Shown here piece after piece: positions 12,253 through 24,405 of a DNA stretch of 64,000 bases; positions within the stretch are counted from its first letter, which is position 1, and each line of letters starts with the position of its first letter. The DNA is from Phycomyces nitens (Eukaryota > Mucoromycota > Mucoromycetes > Mucorales > Phycomycetaceae). The position numbers and the translations under genes are program-made. The DNA lies in assembly GCA_022702545.1 (NCBI GenBank), contig JAHRBC010000002.1:1240001-1304000 (forward strand). The letters are read 5' to 3'. The notes below the pieces were generated by a model. The model searched no databases, was not told where the DNA came from, and was given only the letters and a program-made list of their open reading frames with translations.

Positions 12253-12723
12253 ATGAAAATATCATTTGCAGCAGAGAACATTCGCGGCCCATATTATAAG
12301 GCTGATGAGCTCAAGTTTGGTGGAATCATGTACTTGCACTTGGCTGAGATTGGTCCCACAAGGATTTCGGCAATTGTTGAAATGAATTTGTCAACTGTCA
12401 AGAAGATCATTAAGAGATTCAAAGAAACAGGATCTCCCCTTCCTAGAAAGAGCTTAGGACGACCAAAAATAATTAACGAGAGGACGGAGAGACATCTTGT
12501 GCAATGCGTACGGAAGAATCCATTTGCCAATTACAATCAGCTGAGATTCACATTGCAGGAGATGGAGATTATTGTCTGTAGAGCAACAGTAATCAGTTGT
12601 CTCAAGAACCTTGGCTTTGGTGCTTATATTGCAGCTCATAAGCCAGCTTTGACAGAAAGACACAAGCAAAGAAGACTGCAATGGGCCAAGGATCATGTCA
12701 ATTGGACAGATGACCAATGGAGC
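12253..12723 (+). pseudogene. Tc1/mariner transposase, N-terminal part (mariner-2)
   Basis: First 157 codons of a Tc1-like DDE transposase. They contain a helix-turn-helix DNA-binding region (STVKKIIKRFKETG), a GRP motif (LGRPKII) typical of the linker between the two DNA-binding subdomains, and WTDDQW just before the first catalytic Asp. The ATG at 12253 sits shortly after the terminal repeat. The frame is open to the AGC duplication at 12721-12723, where CACTA-3 interrupts it, and resumes in phase at 19784. Confidence 0.85.
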
Positions 12724-13470
12724 CACTGCAAAAATACCCCCGATTCCCATATGTGATAGTTTGTAAAATTCTGAGTGAAATAAAAAACAAATTCTAGAAT
12801 TAAATTGAAATGTTATCTTGCATATATAAAAAACAACACATATAAGATAATGAAGTAATTCGGTGGATATAAAGCTCTGCTTTTGGACGTGTAGGCTTGT
12901 TAAACTCAAGAGTGTACAGAACTATAACTGAAAGTGTTATCTTATTTCTTTTTAGTCAAACGTTACATGAATTATTTTTTCAATATCAATAAAAAAATCT
13001 ATTTTTTAATAGATCAAGATGCAAACTTTTCGACTATTTTCTGCAAACTATTCACCTATGTTCTAAAGGACGTATATTTATTGGTTGTTTAATCTGTTTG
13101 ACACTTTAAACACTTTCAATTGGGGGTTTATTTTATACTTCTTTATAAATAAGTCATGGAAAATAGTTTACGAATAGATTTTTATTGATAAAATATTTTT
13201 CTCATAATATACAGCCTAGTAATTTGGTCTAGATTCATGGCTATAGCTATATTGATACTAATTTGTTTTTACCTTTTGAAACACGGGTAGAAAGCATAAC
13301 TGATTCATTGACTATCATCTTGAATAACTGGAAAAGTAGTTGCTCAAACAGAGTAGACAACTAAGACTTTGAGACCAAATTTTCAGGTATACCAAACAGT
13401 ATCTCAAGATAGATAATGATATAGCAATCAAAAAATGTGTACGCGTAATAGAAAAAGATATCTATATTTT

Positions 13471-13960
13471 TCTGTTAGAAAAGCAATAGGAATGACTGAT
13501 TACTTACCAAGACAAACTGGTTTGTTGGATATTCCATGTCTTTGTTAAAACGCGGCAATTTTCTTTGATAAAAAGGCTGATAGTAAAGACAGAATATATT
13601 AGTATTAATAGTGATAAAATATTCGAACATACCAAGTACATTCCGTCCATTCAACTTCATCATTGTCATCTTTGGCCATTGCGATTGAAAGGAGTTGTTT
13701 TGAATCTACAAGATGAAGATTACTGATTAGCAACAGCAATAAAAAATAGTGCGCCCATTTACATTTTTCTTGTGCAAGCTTGAATAAAAGTGACTATAGG
13801 ACACCTTTTAGATAATTGAAAAGATGTTAAAGATTATCTTTAATTGCGTGAAAAATTTTCAAGTACTTACCAGAGAGTATAAAGGAAGCAAAAAGTAAAA
13901 AGAGAGAGAAAAAGAGAAAATTGGGAAAAAGAATCCATATGCATTTTTAGATTATAGTAA
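13471..13960 (-). CDS. possible gene C-like micro-exon unit in CACTA-3
   Basis: On the minus strand, three short exons with good splice signals are visible: one ending at 13871 (CTCTCTG before GTAAGT), then 13633-13705 and 13508-13576. The first is strongly hydrophobic in the frame that connects to the others (FLLFASFILSG). The second contains AKDDNDEVEWTEC. The frame is open through all three, but the next junction gives a TGA, and I cannot fix the start codon or the end. Position and orientation (divergent from gene B, next to the terminal repeat) match gene C of the CACTGG elements, whose first exon is similarly hydrophobic and ends in the same TCTCTG/GTAAG context. Function unknown. Confidence 0.35.
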
Positions 13961-14219
13961 GCCCTAATAAATTATGAGAACAAAGGGATTATGAAAACTG
14001 TGTACCCAAGACTCTTTTTTTACTGTACTCCAGATATATTTTTTAAAGATATAAATACAGTCTTTTATATATATATATAATACTATTGTTCTTATTTGAC
14101 ACTATACCTTATACTGCAAATTATAATGTATGTTTATGTATTCAAAGAAATATATGTTAATATATATGGATTTATTTATGCTTATTATTTTATTTTATTT
14201 TAAAAAAAATATTTAGAAA

Positions 14220-15451
14220 ATGTCTTCAAACCAGAGAAACTCAGGATGCAAAGCCAGAGCAAACCAAACTGCTCCCATTCACCGTGTTGCTGCTGGCCAT
14301 ATTAGCCAGCGTGAGATCCTTCCAAGGGCCCCCAGTAGCAGTGAGGAAAGTAGTCAAGGACAGACAGAAATGGCCACTGTCCTTGAAGACTTGAGGTTCC
14401 TCAAGTCCAGAATGGGAATGGTCTATGACATCACTGGCAAGACCAACCAGACCATGAGTACATTCATGGAAGCCCATGCCAGTGGTGTCCAGAGCCAGCT
14501 CCCTCTTGGCCAAGCTGGTCCCGTTGGAATGGCTCCTTCTGTTGGCCCCTCCAGCTCACTTGGTACTAGTAATATGAGTGCGATTGTCTTGGTATGAATA
14601 TTATTATTATTTTGTTAAAAAATATTTTCTAATAAATTATATCTAGGAATTCATTAATGAGAAGATGTGGAAGAAGAACCTCACGTCTAACGATCCTGCT
14701 CTGATTGCTGAGAATGAAGGCAAACAGAAATGGAATAAGGACAAGAAGATTAATCACCCAGACAATGTCAGGGTCATCAACTACTTGAGAGACTACATTC
14801 TCTCGCAGCCTCGTGCTGCTGGTTTTTGGCCTGGCATGGTAGTGCAAAAAATTAAAAACAATTACAAGTACTACCATCTCACTTCAAACATGAGTGAAGA
14901 GCAAGCTTCTGCCAAGAAGAGAAAGGTTCGGGCTAATACCAGGCTTGTCAAGGTTAGTATAAAGACAATTTGATATTTTTAATTTAATCTGAAAATTTTT
15001 ATAGATCCACTTGCGCAGGGTGGAGGCCTACAAACGTCACTGGAGGGCAATCGATGAGGAGATGGGCCATAAGCCTGAAAACCCTGATGAGATGGCCTAT
15101 CTCCATGTCCTCCAGAAGGATGTGATGTCTGATGGTGAATCAGACATGGAAGACGTTGCGCCTGGTATTAGCATGCGTGTTCTCTGTGTTGCTCATCCCA
15201 GTTGGAGAAGTGATGAGGTAATTAATATTTTGTAGAGTGATGTGCTGATTGATGAGAAAAGACTGATAAGTTTAATATAGTTGAACCAGCTTCTGGAGGT
15301 CATTGACCGTCTTGCAAGAGAGGATGACCTGAGACGGTCATCAACAAAGACAAAGACAAGAATGCCCAGACAGCAAAAAACGATCAAGGAGATTCCTGCC
15401 CCAAGTCACCTGACTTTGAATTTGCCTGCCTGGGTATTCAAAAATGAATAA
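14220..15451 (+). CDS. CACTA-3 gene B: CACTA accessory protein
   Basis: Four exons: 14220-14591, 14647-14952, 15005-15217 and 15281-15451, all GT-AG. Exon 1 encodes a polar N-terminus with a probable helical segment (LEDLRFLKSRMGMVYD). Exon 2 has QKWNKDKKINHPDNV and QPRAAGFWPGMVV. Exon 3 has MSDGESDMED and ends WRSDE. Exon 4 begins LNQLLEVIDRL and ends LPAWVFKNE. The motifs align one-to-one with CACTA-1 gene B. The frame is intact. No known domain is recognised. Being convergent with the transposase, it is best regarded as the second gene of the element, possibly an end-binding or regulatory protein (inference). Confidence 0.8.
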
Positions 15452-15629
15452 ATCTTTGTTTTTGTCTTTTTTACTTTTTAAACACATGATTCGCAAAACA
15501 AACTATGAAGTTATGATTAAGAACAAGAGAGATATGGTGCATTTAGCTTTAACTATTGACTTTTGTCGAATTTGTTTCAATTTCGTTTGATAAAACTCCG
15601 CAGGTAAAAAATAATGATATTTAACATCC

Positions 15630-16440
15630 GACATACTGCAAAATATAATTATTATCTCCGCTATGTAACCGTCTCTTACTAGCAAATCTTTAAAACACTA
15701 AGGCTTTTTGTTAAAGCTGTTTAATTAAAAATAGAGCCGCGGGATACATCAATCAATACTATGGCTATCTAATACACGGCTTGGATTTTTTATAACCTCG
15801 TTTTTGCAAAAGTCTTAGGCTTTTGAAAAAATATGTGAAAAAGTTTATATCAAAGTCCGAATATACTTCACATATCTTTAAAACACTAAAACTTTTTGTT
15901 AAAGCTTTTTAATTAAAAACAAAGCCGCGGGATACATTAAACAGTACAATGGCTATCTAACGCGCGGCTCAGATTTTTTGTAACTTTATTTTTGCAAAAG
16001 TCTTAGGCTTTTGAAAAGTACGTGAAAATGCTGATATAAAAGTCCGAATGTATTATATAAAATTTATACATATTTAACCTTTTTTTGACTACCTTACGGT
16101 TGATCAGGTACAAAAATACGAAGTCACAAGCACGTGACCTGCATTTTTCCTCATAATTTTTTTAAATTTCCGACAATAGCCCTTCAGCCTGTTTCAATTT
16201 CATGAAAATTATGATCTCCGCTATGTAATTGTCGCTTACCAGCATATCTTTAAAACACTAAGGCTTTTCTTTAACGCCATTTAATTAAAAATGAAGCCGT
16301 GGGATACATTAATCAATGTTATGGCTTTCTAACGCGTGGCTCAGATTTTTGATATATTTATTTTTGCAAAAGTCTTAGGCTTTTGAAAAGTGCGTAAAAA
16401 AGTTGATATCTAAGTCCGAATGCACCATAAGATAAATATA
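15630..16440. repeat. three diverged ~190-bp repeats between genes B and A of CACTA-3
   Basis: Units at about 15682-15869, 15870-16058 and 16243-16437. Each begins near ATCTTTAAAACACTAA and contains GCCGCGGGATACAT (or GCCGTGGG in the third), GCAAAAGTCTTAGGCTTTTG and AAGTCCGAAT. Units 1 and 3 also share the upstream block ATCTCCGCTATGTAA. The region has no coding frame. Confidence 0.85.
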
Positions 16441-16441
16441 T

Positions 16442-19400
16442 TTAGGTGGAAACCTTTCTAGGCAAAGGGACAACTAGTTTTTTGTTAATGTTACTACTAG
16501 ATTTATAATCCACAATTGCAACAGGCAGGAGAATCCGATGGACAGGAAGAATGCTTTGAAAGTCAAGAGCCGAAAATTCATCCTTGTGAACCTCAATTCC
16601 TTCAACCTCTCTGGTGGTGTCTGATGTGGTCTTGAACCAGTTTACAAAAGCAAAGGTGTGTTGACTGTGGTAGGCATTTCCACGATGTGAAGAAGAAACA
16701 GCAGGACTAAATGTGTGAACAAATAGATACTGAATCTCTCCAACATACGCGTACACTGCCTCTGTCTTTTCCTCAACAAACAATGCCTGGATGTATGACC
16801 CATGCCGACTTCTACCACTCCTTCCTTTGAATGTCTGGCCAAGGATACTGATGGACTTGAGCATTTCAATCCAGTCATTGACAAAAGCAGAGGAAGTCAT
16901 GTTGTCATTGCAGCTTTTGATATTTTTGTCATCGTGAATGACCTGGTAGTATTCTACTAGACAATCATATTCAAGTCTAGGCATCATGCTCATTGGTTTC
17001 TTTTTCAATGGCAGAGTTGAGGGCGGCAAAGGCTCATTACCATGGATTGTCATCAGTGGGTTCTCTGCTAATTCAAGGAAGTCAGGCAATGAGAAGGCAG
17101 ATATGTCAAAGTACGGAATTGGGGTGGTGGCAATGCGTGGACTGATAGTCAACTTGCTAAATACATCTGAGAAATATTGTCCACTTGGTGTGCTTAGGAA
17201 ACCGCGAACAAAATCTCCCTTTCTTGTGTCCTCAACAAAGCTTCTCATATATGTGGCCTCGAATCCACTTTTCCTGTTGGTATTGATATTCTTGAGGATA
17301 CTGTTGTACCTCTCGAAACCGAAAAGCCAGTAGCTGTAAACTGGCCCAAAGTCCAGGATGGTTTCACGAAGGTGAAGATGTAAATGCATGTTGGGAGAGA
17401 GGAGGTCAGGCTCATACAGTTGCTCAGAACCTTTACCAAACTGCTCTAGATTGTTATGTGCGTCTTCAATATCGTCCTCAGAGATACTTGGCTTTGTCAG
17501 ACAATGGCAAGCATTGACAAAAAACATCCAGTTTTTGAACATTGGCAGTGGCAGCACGTTCTTCAACACCACGGGAGAGTACACCAAGCACCATGACTTC
17601 CACTCGTCAGCCTTCATGAATGGGAACCCCTTCCCAATCTTTGTCTTTAGTGCTGTATAGTCAGCTGGCAACTCCATTTTCTCCACCATCTTCTGCATGG
17701 CAACGAGTTTCCTACTGTCAATTAGACCATCTGCAACCCATCTCTCCATCATTCTCTTGGCAGTGCCTAAGAAAAGATTGTGCATTGGATCGATAATCGT
17801 GCAGCGGACAACGTCAAAGTACTGGAGATGATGCAGTTCGGACCAGCGAACACCACTGGCAACTTCAAGGCGCTGCCTCTCAGCTTGAGTGGCTGCATTT
17901 CTCCAGACCTCAGCATCCTTATGATTATCATCTCTAGTGCGAAGGAGCCACTTTGAAGAATCAAATCCAGAATAATTAACAGAGCTCGTTCCAGCTAACC
18001 GAGAGAATTGACGATTGCATTTATGACAGGCATTGGTACTGGTATTGGATGTGAATCCACATACTTTTCTTGCAGCGGGGATGTCACAAGCAACAACAAA
18101 GAGAGCAGCGCGGATTCTCACACCAGATGGACATTGGTACGTCTTGACCTTGATACCAATGTACAGATCTTCCAATTCATCAACAAGAGGTCTGAGATAG
18201 TTATTGATTTCAGACGTCTTTGCTTCTTTTGGCCCTGGCATTAATCCAACGAGGATGACATTCTCCTTTTTAAACCTGACATCGCGAGGAAGATTGTTTA
18301 CTGCCAAATAAATGGCACCACACGAATATGAGACACCATCAAATGGCTGAAACCAGTCAATATTCAGTGTTAACATTAGAGAGCGGCTGTCATCAACAAA
18401 GAGGTTGCCATTGATATCTTTAACACTGTTCCACATTGCACCATCATACACATCAAACATTGTCTTTTCCACTTTGGGACCACGATTCCAAGAGTTGATT
18501 TGGGTTTCGAAATCGGGCCGAGAAAAGAGAGTCTGCAGAGAGTGTTTGATTGACTGGTACACATATGACTTCTTTGGGATTGTGGACGAACTGGACTTGA
18601 ACAAGCTATGGCCACACAAGGCGCTGTTTCCAAACTTGTCAAAGGTACAGAAAAGAGGTGCATCATTGTTCTCATAAATACTGTGACATTCACCACATGC
18701 AACATATTTTTTGATTCCCTTTGTCAAGGTGTTCATTCCTGCCATGCTTTTGAGACCAGAGACACTTGATGGGACTCGGAAAGAATCGCCAAAAAAATCC
18801 AAGATCTTGTTTATGATTGCAATCAAGATAATTGCGCCTTCATTGACAACGTAAAAGGAAATGAACAGGGCAAGAGCCTTGACCACAAAGCCATGAATGA
18901 AACTCAATTCTGAGTTGAATTCTGAAAAATATCAACACAAAACACCTCATTAATATACAATCTATATAGATGGGTGTATTTGCATCTCAGGCACTACACA
19001 AACCTTCATTATCAAGCATCTCATCTTCACTTTCATTATCAGAGTCAGAGTCAGAGTCACCAAACGAGCTGCATTCATCCTCTGCACCAAAAATGGCGTC
19101 AGATTCAGAAAGAGGTAGGTTTCTAATGGGTTCTTGTACCCCCTCATGTCCTTCAATATCGTTTTCCAAGTCTGCCCAAGTGTAACAACATCGGTTTAAT
19201 AAAAAAACAATAAAATTTTAAGAAATCCTTACCACCAGACTCAAAATCCATAGCCTCTACATTGTCTACGGCCTCAAAGTATTGCTCTTCTTCATCAACA
19301 ATTTCCATTGCTATTTAATTCGAAAACATATTTATTATTAATTAAATAATTTACAAATTCAAATATAAAATATATCTTACATCTGCCACCGAAAAAACTG

Positions 19401-19531
19401 TTTTTGGCATCTTCTTTAAGCATATGACGCTTAAATGTTTGAACAGTGAGAAAATCAAATCCTCCCTCTTTGTTCTTGCAAATAGAACATCTGCATTCTT
19501 TTGTTCTGGTAGATTTACGGATAGGAGCCAT
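16442..19531 (-). CDS. CACTA-3 gene A: Tnp2-type transposase, intact
   Basis: Exons on the minus strand: 19381-19531 (zinc-finger-like CRCSICKNK ... FKRH), 19233-19310, 19004-19171 (acidic, Ser/Asp/Glu-rich) and 16442-18921 (core). Total is about 960 residues with no stop or frameshift. Likely catalytic acids are D in LTLNIDWFQPF, D in TIIDPMHNLFLG and E in FGFERYNSIL. Cysteine pairs (CGECHSIYE, CHKCNRQF) suggest zinc-binding insertions. The C-terminal part has the repeated element-specific motifs IQYLFVHTF, FAFVNWF and ILPVHRILLPVAI before PLPRKVST. The long core exon begins before a Met at 18907, but the upstream exons match those of all relatives, so the start at 19531 is preferred. Confidence 0.88.
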
Positions 19532-19786
19532 TGTTTAATAAATAATTTAAAATGTTTTGGTTTAACAGTAAAGAAGATATATTCAGGTATAGTTTATTTG
19601 ATATGATTTGAGTTTAATATTTATTTTTCATGCTACACTATTCTCTACAACCAATAAAATCTATCTAAAATACAATTTTTTCTCTTAACTCACAAAAAAG
19701 GGCCTGAGCTAGAAAATTGACCTTTATATCCCATATCTTCTGTATCAACTACACATATGGGAATTGGGGGTATTTTTGCAGTGAGC

Positions 19787-20383
19787 AGTGTAGTCTGGTC
19801 TGATGAGTCACGATTCACAGTCGAGGGCAATGATGGCGGTGCTCGGGTGATCAGACGAGTTGGAGAGAGGTACCAGGAAGGGAATATTGTACCAGTGACG
19901 AAGTGGGGCAAGGGTAGTGCCATGATATGGAGCTGTTTCTGGGCAGGTGGTTTTGGCCCTTTGGTCTTCCTTGAAGGCAATGTAAACCAAGACGTATATG
20001 TCAACACTTTGGCCCAGAACTTCCTTCCCTGGGTCAAAAATCTGGCAGAGGAACAGGATAAGGAGTTCATACTCCAAGAAGACGGTGCCAGCTGCCATAC
20101 TGGCTCCTATGCAAAGTGGTGGAAAGAGGGTCATGCAATCAAGGGCTTTGAGTACTGGCCTGCTCAAAGTCCTGATTTAAATCCCATTGAGCACGTTTGG
20201 TGGGCCCTCGAAGTAAAGATGAGTGAAGTAAGAGCCAGTATCCAAAATGTGGCCGATTTGAAGGTTGCAATGCAACGACAATGGCAGATACTGGGCACTG
20301 AACTTGCTTCACGTTTAGTGGGGAGTATGCAAAGTCGATGTCAGGCAGTGATTGATGCAAAAGGCAGTCATACTAAATACTAG
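19787..20383 (+). pseudogene. Tc1/mariner transposase, C-terminal part (mariner-2)
   Basis: Continuation of the gene from 12253. It opens with the first catalytic Asp (VVWSDESRF), then CFWAGGF, the second Asp (LQEDGASCHTG) and the final Glu (SPDLNPIEHVWW), about 34-35 residues after the second Asp as in the Tc1 family. There are no stops before TAG at 20381. Together with the N-terminal part it gives about 355 residues, so the gene appears to have been intact when CACTA-3 landed in it. Confidence 0.85.
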
Positions 20384-20555
20384 TTTGTTATTTTTTTTTA
20401 ATAAATGAATACTTGACATGTATATCTTTTTATGTTTCAAGTTTGGATGCTCTAGCTATCATCACTGTTGAGATATTAAATGTTGAATATATGTAAGCAT
20501 TTCTTTCCTTGAAAAATTATTTGCATAGGTCCAAACATTCTTTTATCTGAGTTTA

Positions 20556-20740
20556 CACTCCCTCCGCCAAAAAATCAAAAAAGTGTGACGTAGACTTTTC
20601 ATGAGGATTGTAATTATTTCTTCGTACACTCCCTCTTACACTCCCACCAAAAGAAAATTAAAAAAGTGGGACGTAGACTCTTTTGTAAAGAGTGAATTTC
20701 AGTGTTCATATTTTCAAACCTTCTTTGAACTTTATCTTGT
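20556..20740 (+). repeat. left terminal repeat of the MULE (inner portion)
   Basis: Begins CACTCCCTCCGCC right after the mariner-2 TA duplication. It matches, in inverted orientation, the sequence around 25170-25345 (shared blocks include GAGGATTGTAATTA, CACTCCCACCAAAAGAAAAT and AAAGTG). The first 28 bp of this terminal repeat lie at 12117-12144, on the other side of mariner-2. Confidence 0.85.
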
Positions 20741-20777
20741 CAAAATTTTTTCTCAATCTAATCGAACTTGCGATAAC

Positions 20778-23700
20778 ATGAACACCAAATTCAAGAAAAG
20801 CTTTGCCATTGGCAGACAATTTCAATTGAAAGAAGAGTTAACTGAAACTGTTAAAAGCTTCAGAAAGAAATACAACATTGTCTTTTCTATTAAAAGCTCA
20901 AGTCTTAAGCAAGGCAAATTTGCTTACATTTGCAAGCATGGAGGATTGAAGCGCGAATTGGAAAAGAATTCTGCCGAAATTGAGAATCAAGAAGCAATTG
21001 AAGGCGCCGAGACCATGAAGAAAGAAGTGAAATAGAGCACCCAAAAGTTTGATTGCCCTACTTCTTTCAACTTGTTTGATTTTGCTATAACTAGAAGCAA
21101 CATGGAGCATAATCATCTCATCTCACAGGATAACACTACTTATGCAGTCAATCGTAAGCAGCCACCTAAAATCATGGAATGAATCTACACTTTGCTGGCT
21201 AGTGGGCATAAAGACCCAGTTACAAGTGTTATGGACGTAAGTGCACATATCAACACTTGGCAACTATTTCTAAATTATTTTTACCTAGACTTTGAAAGCT
21301 TTGAATGTAACGAATATCATCAAAAAGGATATTCATAACATCCAAACTCTTTTTTTGAAGAATGAGAATGGAAAAGAAATGTTTCTTCTTATATCCCATC
21401 TTGAAAGCATTGGATATACTGTTCGCATTCAAGTAGAGACGAAAGGGGACATGCAAGAAGTTAAAGAAATTTTCTTTATTCACCATGCAGCAATTCAAGA
21501 GGCAAGAATTTGGCCCGAGGCAGTTATGATTGATGCGACCTACAAGACTAATGCCCACAAGCTGTCTCTTGTAAACGCTGTTGGCACAAGCAATGCATCC
21601 TCTGATAAAGGAAGCAATAAGCTGCAAACTTTTGCAATTGCAGCAGCCTTTGTTAATTTGGAAACCGAGGCTACATACACCTGGATCCTAGAGGAATTGT
21701 GAGAGACCATTTGGCCTACAAATGAACACCCTTTGCTATCAGTATTTGTAACTGACAACGAGCAAGCTTTGTGCAATGCAATTGGTGCCATTTTCCCTGA
21801 AAGCCAGCACTTGCTCTGTTCCTGGCATTTGTGGAATATCATGGCAACGAAGCTCCCAATTGGAACAATAGATTCAGCCGAGTATAATCTTTGTTGTGCT
21901 CAAGCTGAATTGGAGTTCAAGGCAATCATGTCTAGCTTTGACGAAGCAAGCTATAAGGAGGCGCTTGGCAGCTTTGAACAGCTGATCACAACTCATGGCT
22001 ACTTCAAGAACAATAGAAGTTTGGCATTGCATTACTTGAAGGATTTGTAAGTTATAGTGTTTTTGTTAAAGTTTTTTTACTAATCATAATCTTGTATTAG
22101 TTTGCTCCAGGATGATGAGGTCAAACACTGGGTGGGTGTGTATGCCAACGATCACCCTCACATGGGAAACCGAACTTCTGGAAGAGCAGAGAGCTTCCAT
22201 TCAGGTCTGAAAAGAGCCTTGGGTAGCCAGTCTGCATCCAAGCTCACGCTTACTGTTAAGCAAATGAATGCGTACTATGAGCAAAAAGTAAATGGTTAAT
22301 CCCAGAAAACTCACCATCCATATTTTAACTTTTTTAAAGAGAGCAAATTGCTACAGAAAGCTGAATGTTGAGAGGATCAGCATCGATTCAGTTCTGTTTG
22401 ACAGAGAAAAAGAGTTTAGATTTAAAAATCTTACTTTTAAAGTTGTCAGATTTGCAATGGACAAGATCAGGACAAACACAATCACCAGCCTGCAATCTGA
22501 TTTTGTTTCTAGATGTGCCAATTGCAAGTGCTGGGATTGCATCAGATACAAGCTGCCATGCCCTTGCATTATTGCTGCTAGTCCTGAGGTTTTGCCTATT
22601 GATATTGTTGATATGCGCTGGCAGTTTGAATGTGACAAAAGTTTGTATCTTGAAAGCAATTATGCTAAGAATAATCTTTATATGTTCTGACTGATATTTC
22701 TTTACATAGACTTTGAAGAGAAAACAGGGAATGTCCCTCTCAGCTGTGTTGTTGAGCCTGATCTAGATAGCAAAGAAAACTTAGGTAAGTGCTGAGAATC
22801 TATGGAGGCTTCTAGGGGTGCATTTATACAGGTAAGTATAATATCAGAGTACCATTAAAAGAAAATAAAACTCCAATTTATGATAAAGAGAGACCTTGTT
22901 TTTTCTTGGAAATAAACCCCAAATAAACCTGACAACCACAACTTTTATAAAACTTGGTTATTATATATACTTTATTAAAGGCTTAATTTTAATGACCCAT
23001 AAATCATATTACATACTTTTATTTGTGCTTCTATGAATGCCTCCCAAATGCCCATAAAGAACTCTTTAAATTAATTGCTTCATGTGATATTTGGATGTGT
23101 AATTGGAAAGGGACGATAAGTACTTTGAGACTCTTTATTATGTGATAGAAGAGAAATTAAGTCAAATCGAATTAATTGTTTAATTGTCTATTTTTCTATG
23201 AGTATTTATAACTATTGAGATTTATCTAGTCACCCTGGATATGAGTCATCACGACAGTTGTAGTGATGGTTTGATAAGATACTTCTTGACAATGTCCAAT
23301 GGTGGATCAAACATCATCTTTATGTTTCAAGTAGGACTTTATCGTTAATTGTTATTATTGGACTCAGTATGTTCCAGATGTCTGGGTTCATAACATATTT
23401 TGTCTCGGGTATTATATTATGCCAAATACAACACTTCATGTGTTTTTTTTATTTTTACGTAAATAATAGAATCTGCAGATAATTCTACTGCCAACTCTGT
23501 TTTGGTTTCTGAACCAACTTCCTCTGTTCAGAACGACAATAATGACTATTCTTGTAGTAAGAAAAGAGATTTTTATTAGATAAATGCTAAACTCATTATG
23601 ATTATCTGTTTATGTTTATTAGGTAAAGATTTTGAGGTGGTTGAAGACGCCGAAGATTGTGATGATGATGAAACTGATCCTACGAGTGCTTTGTTGAAAA

Positions 23701-24405
23701 ATGAAAAAGATGCTGATCAATTTGATGACAGTAAGCGTACAAAATTATATTGGTCATTTCTTGAAACTCTTGTTCTTGGTCTAATGACTCGTGTTTTTTA
23801 TATAAAATCTAGATCTGAAAAAGATCTGTCCATCCAACAAAGAGGTCTTGTTGGCACGTGTAGAACAACTCCTTCATGGGATATACAACACTGTCACTTT
23901 ATACAGTACCCAGCAAGAGATTTCCAATGCAATCAAAATTTTGGAGAAAACAAAAGCAGCGATTCTTAAGCCAGCTATCAACATGGATCTCTTGATGTCT
24001 CTTTCGACCAACACCAACCGCAAAGGTAGAAATTCAAAGAGAGGGGTTAAGAGTGGAACAGGATGGCTGAGAATCCTCCAAGAGCTATTTGACGAAAGCC
24101 AAAAAAAAGAAATCAAAAAAAAGAAAAAGTGAAAAAAGAAGAAGAAGAATTCAACAAGAAGAAAAGACAATTAGAGATTGAAGAAAGACATGTCAGCATT
24201 GAACAGAAAAAAAGAAAGTTGACATTGCTTGTACATGCCATCAATAGTAGCTTCTCTTATCCAAACAAAAGTACCATTAAAGCCAAAGAGGATACAACAA
24301 GTGCCAAAAGATATTTATCTCATCGCTCCTCTGCCTATGATAGGTATGTAAAGACTAAAAACAATGCTTATAAACAACTAAATATTGGGCCTATTTTCAC
24401 TTAGT
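20778..24405 (+). pseudogene. MULE transposase with FAR1-like and SWIM-like regions
   Basis: ATG at 20778. The N-terminal exon resembles FAR1-type DNA-binding regions and includes an EHNH motif. The catalytic core has D in VMIDATYKTN, D in FVTDNEQALCNAI, CSWHLWNIM (CxxH) and E in GRAESFHSGLKRAL. A cysteine-rich stretch near 22515-22570 (CKCWDC ... LPCPCII) looks like a degenerate SWIM finger. Spliced acidic and Lys/Glu-rich exons follow (23598-24400), including LARVEQLLHG. Disablements are stops at 21033, 21181 and 21700, and a frameshift in an A-rich run near 24120. Introns are visible at about 21240-21290, 22049-22100 and others; one of about 690 bp (22784-23469) is unusually long. Confidence 0.75.

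Larger units (their letters stand above)
12724..19783 (-). mobile_element. CACTA-3, CACTGC subfamily, likely the youngest insertion
   Basis: A 7,060-bp element with almost perfect 32-bp terminal repeats starting CACTGCAAAAATACCCCC; they differ by one base (G versus A after the C run). AGC at 12721-12723 is repeated at 19784-19786. Genes A (minus) and B (plus) both have open, correctly spliced frames, so this copy could encode its own mobility proteins. It contains an internal set of about 190-bp repeats between the two genes and a possible gene C unit near the left end. Confidence 0.95.
12145..20553 (+). mobile_element. Tc1/mariner element (mariner-2) in the MULE terminal repeat
   Basis: Terminal repeats begin AACTCA and share ATGTTTGGACCT at matching distance, at 12145 and (reversed) 20553. 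TA at 12143-12144 and 20554-20555 is the target duplication. The flanking sequence joins to give the MULE left terminal repeat, matching the intact right repeat. Without CACTA-3 and its AGC duplication the element is about 1,346 bp, nearly the same length as mariner-1, although the terminal sequences differ. Confidence 0.85.
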
